Source: Bradyrhizobium sp. Ghvi
Lineage (GTDB): Bacteria > Pseudomonadota > Alphaproteobacteria > Rhizobiales > Xanthobacteraceae
Assembly (NCBI RefSeq): GCF_900115265.1
Contig: NZ_FOVU01000006.1
Span: forward strand, 186,001 to 250,000
Direction of reading: 5' to 3'
Length of the DNA: 64,000 nt
Of this stretch, positions 44,954-53,732 are shown piece after piece. Both the position numbers and the translations under genes were made by a program. How positions within the stretch are numbered: position 1 is the stretch's first letter; every line of letters starts with the position of its first letter. A model generated the notes under the pieces. It did no database searches. It saw only the letters and a list, made by a program, of their open reading frames with translations, and was not told the origin of the DNA.

Positions 44954-45766
44954 TCAACCCACCCCATTCCGCTTCAGGATCATCTCCATCGCCTCGGCAA
45001 AACCGTCCTGCTCGTTGGTCGCGGTGACGTGGGTAGCCTGATCCTTGACGTTATCAGCGGCATTGCCCATGGCGATCGAAGTGCCGCTGACGCTGAACAT
45101 CGCGAGGTCGTTCTGCATGTCGCCGATGGTGGCGACCGCATCCAGGGAAATGCCGAGGCGCTTGGCCATGGCCTGCACGAACGTGCCCTTGTTGAAGCCG
45201 GGTGGGGTGATGTCGAGATAATAGGTCTGCGATCGCACCGCGGTGGCCTCGCTGCCGAGCGCCTGCTGCATCGTCTTCTCGCAACGTTCCAGACCTGCCG
45301 CATCGGCGCTGGCGCCGACGATCTTGCAGGCGCTGGCAAGGTACGGGGTGAAGTCCGTCACGATGGTGGGATCGGCGCGGATCGTGTGCTGCTCGTGGGC
45401 AACGTAGCTGCCGCGCGGATTGTCGATCAGCCATTTGTCGGCGGTGAAGAGCCAGATATCGGCGCCGAACTCCCGGAGGATATGCAGGGACCGCTCCGCG
45501 GCCCCCGGCGGAATCAGGTGCTGCTCGACCGGCCTCATCTCGGGGTCGATGATCGAGGAACCGTTGAACGGGCCGACCGGAAGCCACAGCGCCAGCGGGT
45601 CGATCAGGAAGCGCATGCCGATCGCGGGGCGGCTGGAGGTGATGGTGAAACCGATGCCGGCCTGGTGCAACCGCTGCACCGCGCTCCGCGCGCGCACCGT
45701 CAGCGTCTTGTCCTTGGTCAGCAGCGTGCCGTCGACGTCCGAGACCACGAGTGAGATTTTCGTCAT
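44954..45766 (-). CDS. HAD-superfamily Cof-type phosphatase
   Basis: 270 residues, HAD class IIB. Motif I is VVSDVDGTLLTKD (nucleophile and acid Asp), motif II lies in TITSSRP, motif III Lys in PGFNKGTFVQAMAKRLG, and motif IV is TIGDMQNDLAMFSVSGTSIA. A C2B cap is inserted between motifs II and III. It is probably a sugar-phosphate phosphatase. It overlaps gntK by 4 bp (ATGA) as the last gene of the pentose-phosphate operon, so a substrate such as a phosphogluconate-related or pentose phosphate is plausible but unproven. Confidence 0.9.
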   Translation of the reverse strand: MTKISLVVSDVDGTLLTKDKTLTVRARSAVQRLHQAGIGFTITSSRPAIGMRFLIDPLALWLPVGPFNGSSIIDPEMRPVEQHLIPPGAAERSLHILREFGADIWLFTADKWLIDNPRGSYVAHEQHTIRADPTIVTDFTPYLASACKIVGASADAAGLERCEKTMQQALGSEATAVRSQTYYLDITPPGFNKGTFVQAMAKRLGISLDAVATIGDMQNDLAMFSVSGTSIAMGNAADNVKDQATHVTATNEQDGFAEAMEMILKRNGVG

Positions 45767-46305
45767 GTCATGGCCCTGCTTGTCCCGCTGTCCATTTTCA
45801 GCTGCCGCACGATGCCGTCCACGATCGCCTCTACGGTCTCGTCGATCGACGCGGTGATCACATGCTCGCTCGCCTCCGGCGGCTCCAGCGTGTTGAACTG
45901 GCTGGTGAGGAGCCCGGGCGGCATGAAATGGCCCTTGCGGTGGGCGAGCCGGTCGGCGATCAGCTCCTGCGTGCCCTTCAGGAAGATGAAGCGGACGTCG
46001 TCGCGTCCGCGCAGCAGCACGTCGCGATAGGTGTGCTTGAGCGCGGAACAGGCGATGATGACGTGCTCACCCTTGTTGCAGACCCGCGCGATCTCGTCGG
46101 CGATGGCATTCAGCCAGGGCCAGCGGTCCTCGTCGGTGAGCGGATGGCCGGCCCGCATCTTCTCGACGTTGCTCGCGGGGTGAAAACTGTCGCCGTCCTC
46201 GAACCGCCAGCCGAGGCGCTCACTGAGCGCCGCTGCAACTGTACTCTTGCCCGAGCCCGACACGCCCATCACGATCAAGGCACAAGGTGCTTTAACGCCC
46301 GCCAC
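45763..46305 (-). CDS. gntK: Gluconokinase
   Basis: 180 residues, typical of the GntK/IdnK P-loop kinases. VMGVSGSGKSTVAAALSERL is the Walker A region. FEDGDSFHPASNVEKMRAGH and LTDEDRWPWLNAIADE bind gluconate, and IACSALKHTYRDVLL is also diagnostic. It phosphorylates gluconate to 6-phosphogluconate, feeding Gnd or the Entner-Doudoroff pathway. GTG 46305 is chosen because a strong GGAGGGG lies 5 nt upstream. The frame stays open further upstream but without a ribosome-binding site. It overlaps pgl by 14 bp and the HAD gene by 4 bp. Confidence 0.94.
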   Translation of the reverse strand: MAGVKAPCALIVMGVSGSGKSTVAAALSERLGWRFEDGDSFHPASNVEKMRAGHPLTDEDRWPWLNAIADEIARVCNKGEHVIIACSALKHTYRDVLLRGRDDVRFIFLKGTQELIADRLAHRKGHFMPPGLLTSQFNTLEPPEASEHVITASIDETVEAIVDGIVRQLKMDSGTSRAMT

Positions 46306-47041
46306 GAATCCCCTCCGGAAGCGCGGCCCGGTCGACCAGCCAAACGGTCTCACCATTCGAGCGCGCGCGTAACGCCGGCAGATTCTCGCCATTGAGCAGG
46401 CGCGTCAAGATCGGCTGCTTGTCGTGCCCTGATATCTCGAACAGCATCTCGCGGCAGGAGGCCAGGGCAGGGAGCGTCAGCGAGACCCGCGGCACGAAGG
46501 GCGCGACATTGGCCTTGGGGACGCCGACGACCCAGCGCGCGGTCTCCTCGACGGCGGGATAGCCGGGAAAGAGCGAGGCGGTATGGCCGTCCGGGCCTAC
46601 GCCCATCAGGACGAGATCGAACAACGGTCGCGCCGGATCGAGACTTTCAGAACCGTAGAAATCTTGCAGCTCGTGCGCGTAGGCCGCCGCGCTCTCGTCC
46701 GGATTTTCGACCACGGTCGGGATCGGATGGACATGGTCGGCGGGCGCATTGCGATCGAGAAAGGTCGCGCGAGCAACCGCCATGTTGTTGAGGGGATCGC
46801 TCTCGAGGACAAAGCGCTCGTCACCGATGAACCAGTGCACGCGCTCCCACGGGATCCTGCCGCGCCAGGAATCGCTGCCGAGCAGCTGGTAGAGCTTTTT
46901 CGGGCTCGAGCCTCCGGTGAGGCAGATCGCGATGCGGCCGGGATTGGCTGACATCTGCGCGATCACCCGTTCGGCTGCGGCTTGCGCCAGGGCCTCGGCG
47001 TCGGCGACGACGATCAGCTTCGGCTGGTCGGCCGCTGCCAT
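46292..47041 (-). CDS. pgl: 6-phosphogluconolactonase
   Basis: 249 residues, DevB/SOL type. It hydrolyses 6-phosphogluconolactone made by Zwf. Family motifs: RIAICLTGGSSPKKLYQLLG, VHWFIGDERFVLESDPLNNM and LVLMGVGPDGHTASLFPGYP. ATG 47041 shares its A with the TGA of zwf (one-base overlap), and a GTG one codon earlier is possible. It lies between zwf and gntK on one transcript. Confidence 0.96.
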   Translation of the reverse strand: MAAADQPKLIVVADAEALAQAAAERVIAQMSANPGRIAICLTGGSSPKKLYQLLGSDSWRGRIPWERVHWFIGDERFVLESDPLNNMAVARATFLDRNAPADHVHPIPTVVENPDESAAAYAHELQDFYGSESLDPARPLFDLVLMGVGPDGHTASLFPGYPAVEETARWVVGVPKANVAPFVPRVSLTLPALASCREMLFEISGHDKQPILTRLLNGENLPALRARSNGETVWLVDRAALPEGIRGGR

Positions 47042-48552
47042 CACGAAAACTTCCGCCAGCTGCGGCCGTCGCGCCGCAGCAGCTCGTCGGCGCAGGCCGG
47101 GCCGTCGCTGCCGGCCTCATAGGTCTCGATGCCGTTGTTGCCTGCGGTCTTCCAGGCGTCGAGAAACGGCTGCACCGCCTGCCACCCGGCCTCGATGCCG
47201 TCGGCGCGCTGGAACAGGATGTTGTCGCCGATCATGCAGTCGTAAATCAGCGTCTCGTAACCGGTCGAGGGATCGGCCCGGAAATAGTCGCCGTACTTGA
47301 ATTTCATCTCGACGCCGTCGATGGTGATGCTCGGTCCGGGGATCTTGGCGTTGAACTGCAGCTCGATGGTCTCGGTCGGCGCGATGCCGATGGTGAGGAA
47401 GTTCTGCGAGAGGCGGTCGACCGTCGTGCCCGAGAACATCGACAGCGGCGCCTGCTTGAACTTGATCGCGACTTCCGTGCGCTTGTGGCCCAGTGCCTTG
47501 CCGGTGCGCAGATAGAAGGGCACGCCGGCCCAGCGCCAATTGTCGATCATCAGCTTCAGCGCGACAAAGGTCTCGGTGGTGCTGCCGGGCTTCACGTCCT
47601 CGGTCTTGCGGTAATCCGGAATGTCCTCGTCGCCGATCGTTCCTGCGAGATATTGCGCGCGCACCGAATTCCTCAGCGCTTCCTCCAGGCTCGGCTGCTG
47701 GATCGCAGTGAGCACCTCAGCCTTCTCCGAGCGCACCGAATGGGCGTCGAACCGCGCGGGCGGCTCCATCGCCACCAGTGACATCAATTGGAACAGGTGG
47801 TTCGGCACCATGTCGCGCAACGCACCGGTGGCATCGTAGAAGCCGCCGCGATGGCCGACGCCGAGCTTCTCCTCGACCGTGATCTGGATGTGGTCGATAT
47901 GGTTGCGATTCCAGATCGGCTCGAACATGCCGTTGGCAAAGCGCAGCACCAGAATGTTCTGCACCGTCTCCTTTCCGAGATAGTGATCGATCCGGTAGAT
48001 CTGGTGCTCCTGCATGATCTTCAGCAGCTCGGCGTTCAGTGCCTTGGCTGAAGCGAGATCGGTGCCGAACGGCTTTTCGATCACCAGCCGCCGCCAGGCG
48101 CCGTTCTCCTTCATCATGCCGGTCCGCCCGAGCTCGCGCGCGGTCGGCGCGAAGGCGGCCGGCGGGGTCGCGAGATAGAAAAGCCGGTTGCCGCCGGTGC
48201 CTTGCGAGCATTCCAGACCGTCGAGATGCTCGCGCAGGCGGTCGAACGAGGGCGGATCCTTTGCGTCGGCTTCGACGAAGGTCACGCATTGCAGCAGTTG
48301 CTTGGCGACATCATCGTCCACCGGGCGCGTCGCGAACTCGCGCAGGCCCTGCATCAGGCTGTCGCGGAGCTCGTCGTCGGTCTGCGGCTTGCGGGCCACG
48401 CCGACGACGCAGAACTTTTCCGGCAACAGGTTTTCGGCGGCGAGATTGTAGAGAGATGGCATCACGAGGCGATGGGTGAGATCGCCGGTAACACCAAAAA
48501 TGACGAAGGCGCAGTTTTCCGGCTTGCGTTTGGCTTGCGGGTCTTTTGTCAC
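47041..48552 (-). CDS. zwf: Glucose-6-phosphate 1-dehydrogenase
   Basis: 503 residues. It oxidises glucose-6-phosphate to 6-phosphogluconolactone with NAD(P)+. The Rossmann start is FVIFGVTGDLTHRLVMPSLY. The active-site stretch is IYRIDHYLGKETVQNILVLR, with the catalytic His further on in MVPNHLFQLM. Length is normal. The start is the GTG at 48552 (then TKDPQAKRKPENCAF), with AAGG about 10 nt upstream. It lies 30 bp after gnd and overlaps pgl by one base. NADPH from it and Gnd would support stress defence and biosynthesis. Confidence 0.98.
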   Translation of the reverse strand: MTKDPQAKRKPENCAFVIFGVTGDLTHRLVMPSLYNLAAENLLPEKFCVVGVARKPQTDDELRDSLMQGLREFATRPVDDDVAKQLLQCVTFVEADAKDPPSFDRLREHLDGLECSQGTGGNRLFYLATPPAAFAPTARELGRTGMMKENGAWRRLVIEKPFGTDLASAKALNAELLKIMQEHQIYRIDHYLGKETVQNILVLRFANGMFEPIWNRNHIDHIQITVEEKLGVGHRGGFYDATGALRDMVPNHLFQLMSLVAMEPPARFDAHSVRSEKAEVLTAIQQPSLEEALRNSVRAQYLAGTIGDEDIPDYRKTEDVKPGSTTETFVALKLMIDNWRWAGVPFYLRTGKALGHKRTEVAIKFKQAPLSMFSGTTVDRLSQNFLTIGIAPTETIELQFNAKIPGPSITIDGVEMKFKYGDYFRADPSTGYETLIYDCMIGDNILFQRADGIEAGWQAVQPFLDAWKTAGNNGIETYEAGSDGPACADELLRRDGRSWRKFS

Positions 48553-48582
48553 GAACGAGTGGCCTTCGCTTGATAGTATTTC

Positions 48583-49581
48583 TTATTTGATTTTCGAGGA
48601 GTCGGGCTGCGTCGGCTCCTTGTGGCCGCCGAACCCTGCGCGCATCGCAGATAGAATTTTTTCGGCGAAGGTGTGTTCCTTGCGGGAACGGAAACGTGTG
48701 TAGAGCGCCGCGGTCAGCACTTCGGCCGGCACGGCCTCGTCGATCGCCGCATTGACGGTCCAGCGTCCCTCGCCGGAATCCTCGACGAAGCCGGAATATT
48801 CCGATAATGCCGGGCTGTCGGCGAGCGCGGTCGAGGTGAGGTCGAGCAGCCAGGACGGGATGACGCTGCCGCGCCGCCAGACTTCGGCGATGTCGGCGAG
48901 GTCGAAATCGTAACGGTGATCGGCTGGCAAGGCTTCGATATTGGCATTCTTGAGGATGTCGAAGCCCTCGGCATAGGCCTGCATCAGGCCGTATTCGATG
49001 CCGTTGTGGATCATCTTGACGAAGTGGCCGGCGCCGACCGGCCCGGCATGGATGTAGCCCTGCTCGATGCGGGGATCGCGGCCCTCGCGTCCCTCGGTGC
49101 GCGGAATGTCGCCGGCGCCGGGTGCCAGCGCGGCGAAGATAGGATCGAGCCGGTCGACCACCTGCTTTTCGCCGCCGATCATCATGCAATAGCCGCGGTC
49201 GAGACCCCAGACGCCGCCTGAGGTGCCGACGTCGACATAGTGGATGCCGCGTGCCTTGAGCGCCTTGCCGCGGCGGACGTCGTCCTGCCAGAAGGTGTTG
49301 CCGCCGTCGATGATGACGTCGCCTTCCTGCATCACGCCCGCGATCGTGTCGATCGTGGTCTCGGTGATACGGCCCGCAGGCAGCATCACCCAGGCCGTCC
49401 GCGGCCGCTCCAGTTTCGAGATGAACTCCTCGAGGCTCGCCGAGCCCACCGCGCCGTCCGCGGCGAGACCGGCAACGGCCTTGGCGTCCTTGTCATAGAC
49501 CACGGTCGAATGTCCCTGGCGCATCAGACGGCGAACGATGTTGCCGCCCATCCGGCCGAGACCGATCATGCCGAGTTGCAT
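48583..49581 (-). CDS. gnd: 6-phosphogluconate dehydrogenase, decarboxylating (short GndA type)
   Basis: 332 residues, the short bacterial form, against about 470 for the E. coli type. The nucleotide fold is [20 protein letters not shown], the substrate loops [20 protein letters not shown] and [20 protein letters not shown], and the catalytic Lys/Glu region [20 protein letters not shown]. It gives ribulose-5-phosphate, CO2 and NAD(P)H. AAGGGA precedes the ATG. It lies 13 bp after tal-pgi in the same operon. Confidence 0.97.
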   Translation of the reverse strand: MQLGMIGLGRMGGNIVRRLMRQGHSTVVYDKDAKAVAGLAADGAVGSASLEEFISKLERPRTAWVMLPAGRITETTIDTIAGVMQEGDVIIDGGNTFWQDDVRRGKALKARGIHYVDVGTSGGVWGLDRGYCMMIGGEKQVVDRLDPIFAALAPGAGDIPRTEGREGRDPRIEQGYIHAGPVGAGHFVKMIHNGIEYGLMQAYAEGFDILKNANIEALPADHRYDFDLADIAEVWRRGSVIPSWLLDLTSTALADSPALSEYSGFVEDSGEGRWTVNAAIDEAVPAEVLTAALYTRFRSRKEHTFAEKILSAMRAGFGGHKEPTQPDSSKIK

Positions 49582-49594
49582 GGTGATATTCCCT

Positions 49595-52444
49595 TTAGTT
49601 CAGCGCGTCGTTCAGCGCCGCATTGAGCGCCGCGAGGCCTTTCTTGAGCCCGCCCTTGAGGTGGACCCGAAGCGCGCGCCGGCCGCGCTCGGTGAGCACG
49701 TCGAAATCGCCGCGGGCCTGCGCCGCCTTGATGACGCCGAAGCTCGCCTTCTGGCCCGGCACCGGAAGGTCCTTGGCATCGTCGGCGGTGATCTGGAGGA
49801 AGACGCCGCTGTCGGGGCCGCCCTTGTAGGCCTGGCCGGTCGAGTGCAGGAAGCGCGGGCCGAACTCGGCGCAGGTCGCGACATGCCGCTTCTCGCGCAC
49901 TTCGAGGCGCATCGCCTGAAGCGCGTCGATATTAGCCTTGTCGCGCGTGATGTAGCCGAGCAGGGCGACGTAGTCGCCGTCCCCCGAGCGCGACAGATGT
50001 GCCTTGAGCCAGGAGGTGAGGTCGCCATTGGCGCCCGCTGCTCGCAGCGCCGCGGCATTGGCCTCGTCGGTGTAGAGATCGGCCTCGTCAGTGCTGACCA
50101 CAGGCTCTTCGGCTGGCAGCGCGCCGGTTTTCTCGTACGCCGACGTCAGCTCGCGGGTCTTGATCTTGGCGGCTTCCACGTCCGGCTGGTCGAACGGGTT
50201 GATGCCGAGGATCGCACCCGCAACTGCGGTTGCCATCTCGAAGCGGAAGAACTCCTGGCCGAGATGCTCAATCGACTTCATGACGATGCGCACCACGGGA
50301 TGTCCGGCCGCCTCGATCCCGGCGAGCGCCGAGTCATGCGCTGCATCCGTTTCGCCCTCGGTGCGGATGTCGATGAAGAAGCGGTCATTGCCGTAAACCG
50401 CGGACTCGCCCAGCGGCTCGCCGGCGATCGGGATCAGGCCCTTGCCTTCCTTGCCGGTCGATTCCGCGATGAGTTGCTCGGCCCAGGCGCCGAAATCGGC
50501 GATCTTCTTCGACGCCAGGATCGTCACCTTGTCGCGGCCTTCGAGGCCGGCATGGCCCATGGCAAGACCGAGCTGCACGCCGGGGTTTTCGCTCGGCGGC
50601 ACGTCCGGTCCGCAGGAGCGGACCATCGAGAGCGCATGCTTGATGAAGGTCTTGACGTCGATGCCGGCGGTAGCCGCCGGCACCAGGCCGAACGGCGACA
50701 GCACCGAATAGCGCCCGCCGATGGACGGCTCGCCATGGAAGATGCGGGCGTAGTTCAGCTTCTTGGCCGCTTTCTCCAGCGACGATCCAGGATCGGTCAC
50801 CGCGATGAAGCGGAAGCCGGTCCTGGCCTTCGGGCCGAGCGCCTTTGCGACGCGTTCGTGGAAGTAGTCCTTCATCGCGTTCGGCTCGGTGGTGCCGCCG
50901 GACTTGCTGGAGACGATGAACACGGTGTTGGCGATGTCGATCTTGGTTTCCATCGCGCGCACCTCCGCCGGGTCGGTCGAATCAAGCACGTGCAGCTTCG
51001 GGAAGCCCGGCTTCCTTGCAAAGGTCTCGGCCAGCACCTCCGGTCCCAAGCTCGATCCGCCCATGCCGAGCACGACGGCGTCGGAGAATTTCTGGCCCTT
51101 TACGCGGTTGGCATAGTCCTCATAGTCAGCGACGTCGGCTTTTGCCGCGCTGTCGAGCCAGCCGAGCCATTTGTCCTCGTCGGTTCCTGTCCAGACCGAT
51201 TTATCGCGCTGCCACAGCCTGCGGATCTTGGCCGAGGCGCGCCATTCCTCGGTGCTCTTGGCCACGGCCTTGCCAAGGCCGTCGCCGAGCGAGAGCTGCT
51301 GGCGGTCGATCGCCGTTCCGAGCACGGTCGCGCGCTTGTGCGCGACGGCGCCGTAGAGCTTATCGGCGGCATCCGCAAAGAGCTTGACGCCGTCCTTGAC
51401 CAGTTCCTCGGTGATGGCGTCGAGCGAGACGCCGGAGCGCTCCAGCTCTTCCAGCACGCGGTTAGCCTCGTCGACATTCTCTTCCAGGCTGTCGCGCAGC
51501 TTGCCGTGGTCGCGGAAGGCGTCCAGCGTTGCCGGCGGCACGGTGTTGATGGTGTCGGGGCCGATCAGCTCCTCGACATAGAGGACGTCGCTGTAATCCT
51601 TGTTCTTGGTGCCGGTGGAGGCCCACAGCATGCGCTGCGGCTTGGCGCCCTTCGCGGCGAGCTTCTCCCAGCGCGGGCCCGAGAACAGGCGCTTGTAGTC
51701 CTGATAGGCGACCTTGGCGTTGGCAATCGCGACCTTGCCCTTCAGCGCGGCGAGCCGCTCCTTCTCGGATGGATCGTTGGCGCGGGCAATCTTCTCGTCG
51801 AGCTGCTTGTCGACGACGCTATCGATGCGGCTGACAAAGAAGCTCGCCACGCTCGCGACATGTGAGGGATCGCCGCCGCCGGCGACGTATTTTTCGAGCC
51901 CCGCCAGATAGGCTTCGGCGACCTGGAGATAGACGGCCCTGGAGAACAGCAGCGTGATGTTGATGCTGATGCCCTCGCCGATCAGCGTTTCAATCGCCGG
52001 CAGGCCCTCCGGCGTCGCCGGCACCTTCACCATCAGATTCTTGCGGCCAACGTCCTTCCAGAGCCGCTTGGCCTCGGCGACCGTCCCGGCTGTGTCCATT
52101 GCGAGATAAGGCGAGACTTCGAGGCTGACGTAGCCGTCGCCGCCTTTCAGGCGGTCATAAACCGGGCGCAGCACATCGGCGGCCTTCTGGATGTCCTCGA
52201 CTGCCACAGCCTCGAACAAATCGGCCACGGTCCGATCGCCGCGCTTCAGCGCCTTGCCGATCGAGGCGTCGTATTCGTCGGAGCTGCCGATCGCCTTCTC
52301 GAAGATCGAGGGATTGGAGGTGACGCCCTTGACGCCGTCGGTGTCGATCAGCCGCTTCAGGTCACCCTTGGCGATGAAGCCACGGGCCAGGAAGTCCAGC
52401 CAGACGGCTTGACCGTGCTTTTCCAGTTCTTTGACGGGATTCAT
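49595..52444 (-). CDS. tal-pgi: Bifunctional transaldolase/phosphoglucose isomerase
   Basis: 949 residues, a fusion of two full enzymes. Residues about 1-370 are transaldolase ([20 protein letters not shown]; Schiff-base Lys in [15 protein letters not shown]). Residues about 390-949 are phosphoglucose isomerase ([30 protein letters not shown]-like stretch [19 protein letters not shown]; and the region around [13 protein letters not shown]). It links fructose-6-phosphate from the non-oxidative branch back to glucose-6-phosphate for Zwf, closing a cycle inside one operon. The fusion is known from Bradyrhizobium-like and cyanobacterial genomes. The ribosome-binding site is weak (GGAG 13 nt upstream). 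It is the first gene of the operon. Confidence 0.97.
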   Translation of the reverse strand: MNPVKELEKHGQAVWLDFLARGFIAKGDLKRLIDTDGVKGVTSNPSIFEKAIGSSDEYDASIGKALKRGDRTVADLFEAVAVEDIQKAADVLRPVYDRLKGGDGYVSLEVSPYLAMDTAGTVAEAKRLWKDVGRKNLMVKVPATPEGLPAIETLIGEGISINITLLFSRAVYLQVAEAYLAGLEKYVAGGGDPSHVASVASFFVSRIDSVVDKQLDEKIARANDPSEKERLAALKGKVAIANAKVAYQDYKRLFSGPRWEKLAAKGAKPQRMLWASTGTKNKDYSDVLYVEELIGPDTINTVPPATLDAFRDHGKLRDSLEENVDEANRVLEELERSGVSLDAITEELVKDGVKLFADAADKLYGAVAHKRATVLGTAIDRQQLSLGDGLGKAVAKSTEEWRASAKIRRLWQRDKSVWTGTDEDKWLGWLDSAAKADVADYEDYANRVKGQKFSDAVVLGMGGSSLGPEVLAETFARKPGFPKLHVLDSTDPAEVRAMETKIDIANTVFIVSSKSGGTTEPNAMKDYFHERVAKALGPKARTGFRFIAVTDPGSSLEKAAKKLNYARIFHGEPSIGGRYSVLSPFGLVPAATAGIDVKTFIKHALSMVRSCGPDVPPSENPGVQLGLAMGHAGLEGRDKVTILASKKIADFGAWAEQLIAESTGKEGKGLIPIAGEPLGESAVYGNDRFFIDIRTEGETDAAHDSALAGIEAAGHPVVRIVMKSIEHLGQEFFRFEMATAVAGAILGINPFDQPDVEAAKIKTRELTSAYEKTGALPAEEPVVSTDEADLYTDEANAAALRAAGANGDLTSWLKAHLSRSGDGDYVALLGYITRDKANIDALQAMRLEVREKRHVATCAEFGPRFLHSTGQAYKGGPDSGVFLQITADDAKDLPVPGQKASFGVIKAAQARGDFDVLTERGRRALRVHLKGGLKKGLAALNAALNDALN

Positions 52445-52752
52445 GATGATTATTTATCTCCAAGCCTTCGGGCGAGGGGTTTCCGCCCCGGTCCTGACGC
52501 GCTATTCTTTAGCTGACATGCTCCCGGGAGGGAACCAATCAAGGGTACGAGCGTCATACTCTCGGTCTAACTCCGTCACGATCATGGCGATCCAGGCGGC
52601 AGATGTGGTTTGCGTAATAAAGATTTGGCTGGCTGGTTTCGCCGCTGTCCTGTTGCGTGAAGTCGTTTGTCGCCTCACGAAGTGTCGTCAGGGGGACATG
52701 TCCGCCTGAGAGTCATTGGCTTGGTCGCAAATGGCCATGCTGGGGGAAGGGC
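52445..52752. other. 308-bp divergent intergenic region
   Basis: This gap separates the leftward pentose-phosphate operon from the rightward gene at 52753. It holds a perfect 10-bp palindrome CTCCCGGGAG (52521-52530) directly followed by GGAAC, and a moderate EcfG-like box set (listed separately). I see no gene or RNA in it. Confidence 0.5.
52531..52555 (+). promoter_or_regulatory. Weak EcfG-like promoter match
   Basis: GGAAC (52531-52535), 16 bases, CGTC (52552-52555), one mismatch to GGAAC-N16/17-CGTT. It is about 195 bp before the ATG at 52753, so the leader would be unusually long. Low confidence. Confidence 0.3.
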
Positions 52753-53433
52753 ATGCACGTACATTCTGATGGCGCTGCCATCACCGGTGGCCCGCAATCG
52801 ATTGCGCCCGCCGGTTCTATCGATATCGATGCATCTCATGATCTCGAAATCGGTCAATGCGTCATGCGCCTGCGGCTGCTGGTCGCGGTGGGCTTTGCGA
52901 TGACGCTGCTGAGCGCAAGCCTGGTTTTCGGATCAAACCTTGCCATCGACTGGTGGGGCGATATCGGCAGCTACGACACGATCGGCTATATCGGTGTCGC
53001 GCTGTTCGGCCCCATCACCGTCTGGCAGATCTGGATGCTGCCGGCTGAACGCGGGCCGGTCGTGATCGTCACTCCCTATGGCATCCGCGACTTGCGGATT
53101 GGTAATGAATTTCTGCCGTGGGACTCCATTGCCGATGTTTCGGCTGGGGAATGGCGAGGGCAGAAGGTGGTCGTGTTGACCCCAACGCCCGCCTTGCAGC
53201 GGCAGCTCTGCTGCATCCGCAACTCGGCGCGCAGCACGCCGAATGAACGGATTGTTATCCGCTCGGGCGGCTTGGCGACCGACTTTGACACATTGCTGCG
53301 CGCTTGCCGCGATTGTCATGCTGCAAGCAACCAGGCCGCTACAAGCACCCAGGCCGCTACAAGCACCCAAGCCACCGCATTGCAGCAGGAAGATGAACGC
53401 GGCACGCAAGGCATCGCCCTGCAGGCGTCATAA
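52753..53433 (+). CDS. STM3941-type membrane protein with repetitive tail
   Basis: 226 residues. Two membrane helices (about 40-62, LRLLVAVGFAMTLLSASLVF; and about 80-98, TIGYIGVALFGPITVWQIWM) are followed by a cytosolic PH-like segment (VTPYGIRDLRIGNEFLPWDS, IADVSAGEWRGQKVVVLTP) and GGLATDFDTLLRACRDC. The gene at 61656 has the same order and shares the GIRD-x-R, I-x-W and TLL-x-x-C positions, so the two are paralogues. The tail contains an imperfect AATSTQ repeat from an 18-bp tandem duplication. ATG 52753 follows GGGGGAAGGG. Role unknown. Confidence 0.7.
   Translation: MHVHSDGAAITGGPQSIAPAGSIDIDASHDLEIGQCVMRLRLLVAVGFAMTLLSASLVFGSNLAIDWWGDIGSYDTIGYIGVALFGPITVWQIWMLPAERGPVVIVTPYGIRDLRIGNEFLPWDSIADVSAGEWRGQKVVVLTPTPALQRQLCCIRNSARSTPNERIVIRSGGLATDFDTLLRACRDCHAASNQAATSTQAATSTQATALQQEDERGTQGIALQAS
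53331..53366 (+). repeat. 18-bp tandem repeat inside the coding sequence
   Basis: CCAGGCCGCTACAAGCAC occurs twice without a gap, followed by a decayed third unit. It encodes the QAATST repeat in the C-terminal tail of the membrane protein. Being a multiple of three, copy-number change would keep the frame. Confidence 0.85.
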
Positions 53434-53672
53434 GTTTGCCGCTCGCGGATTGTCATGTTGCAGTGCCGGAGGGCCTCGCTCCGGTATTTGCCCGGATGTG
53501 GCGAGCCAGTGACAATTTCTGGAAATAAGCCAAGATATACAGAGATTCGCACAAATTAAGGGCAAGTGCCTGTTCGTAATTCACGGAGTGCCTACCTTGT
53601 GCGTTGCGTCGCGTCGGCAGCCGGGTGTCCAATGATGGTCATGTGCTCACGCTGATTCGAAAGACGGCCTGA

Positions 53673-53698
53673 GGAACAGTCTAGTAACTGCTTTCGTT
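53673..53698 (+). promoter_or_regulatory. EcfG general-stress promoter of prkA (perfect consensus)
   Basis: GGAAC (53673-53677), 17 bases, CGTT (53695-53698), an exact match to GGAAC-N16/17-CGTT. Transcription would start near 53705, about 28 nt before the prkA ATG. It is the only notable signal in the 299-bp gap after the gene ending at 53433. Confidence 0.8.
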
Positions 53699-53732
53699 TC
53701 AGCTTGTAGCGGAACTCACGCGGAGAGGGATC

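Noticed and set aside
49538-51865. 775-codon plus-strand frame opposite tal-pgi
   Set aside because: Same antisense artefact. It crosses the gnd/tal-pgi boundary and has no recognisable domain.
53331-53366. Possible CRISPR-like direct repeats
   Set aside because: Only two abutting 18-bp units without spacers, inside a coding frame and a multiple of three.
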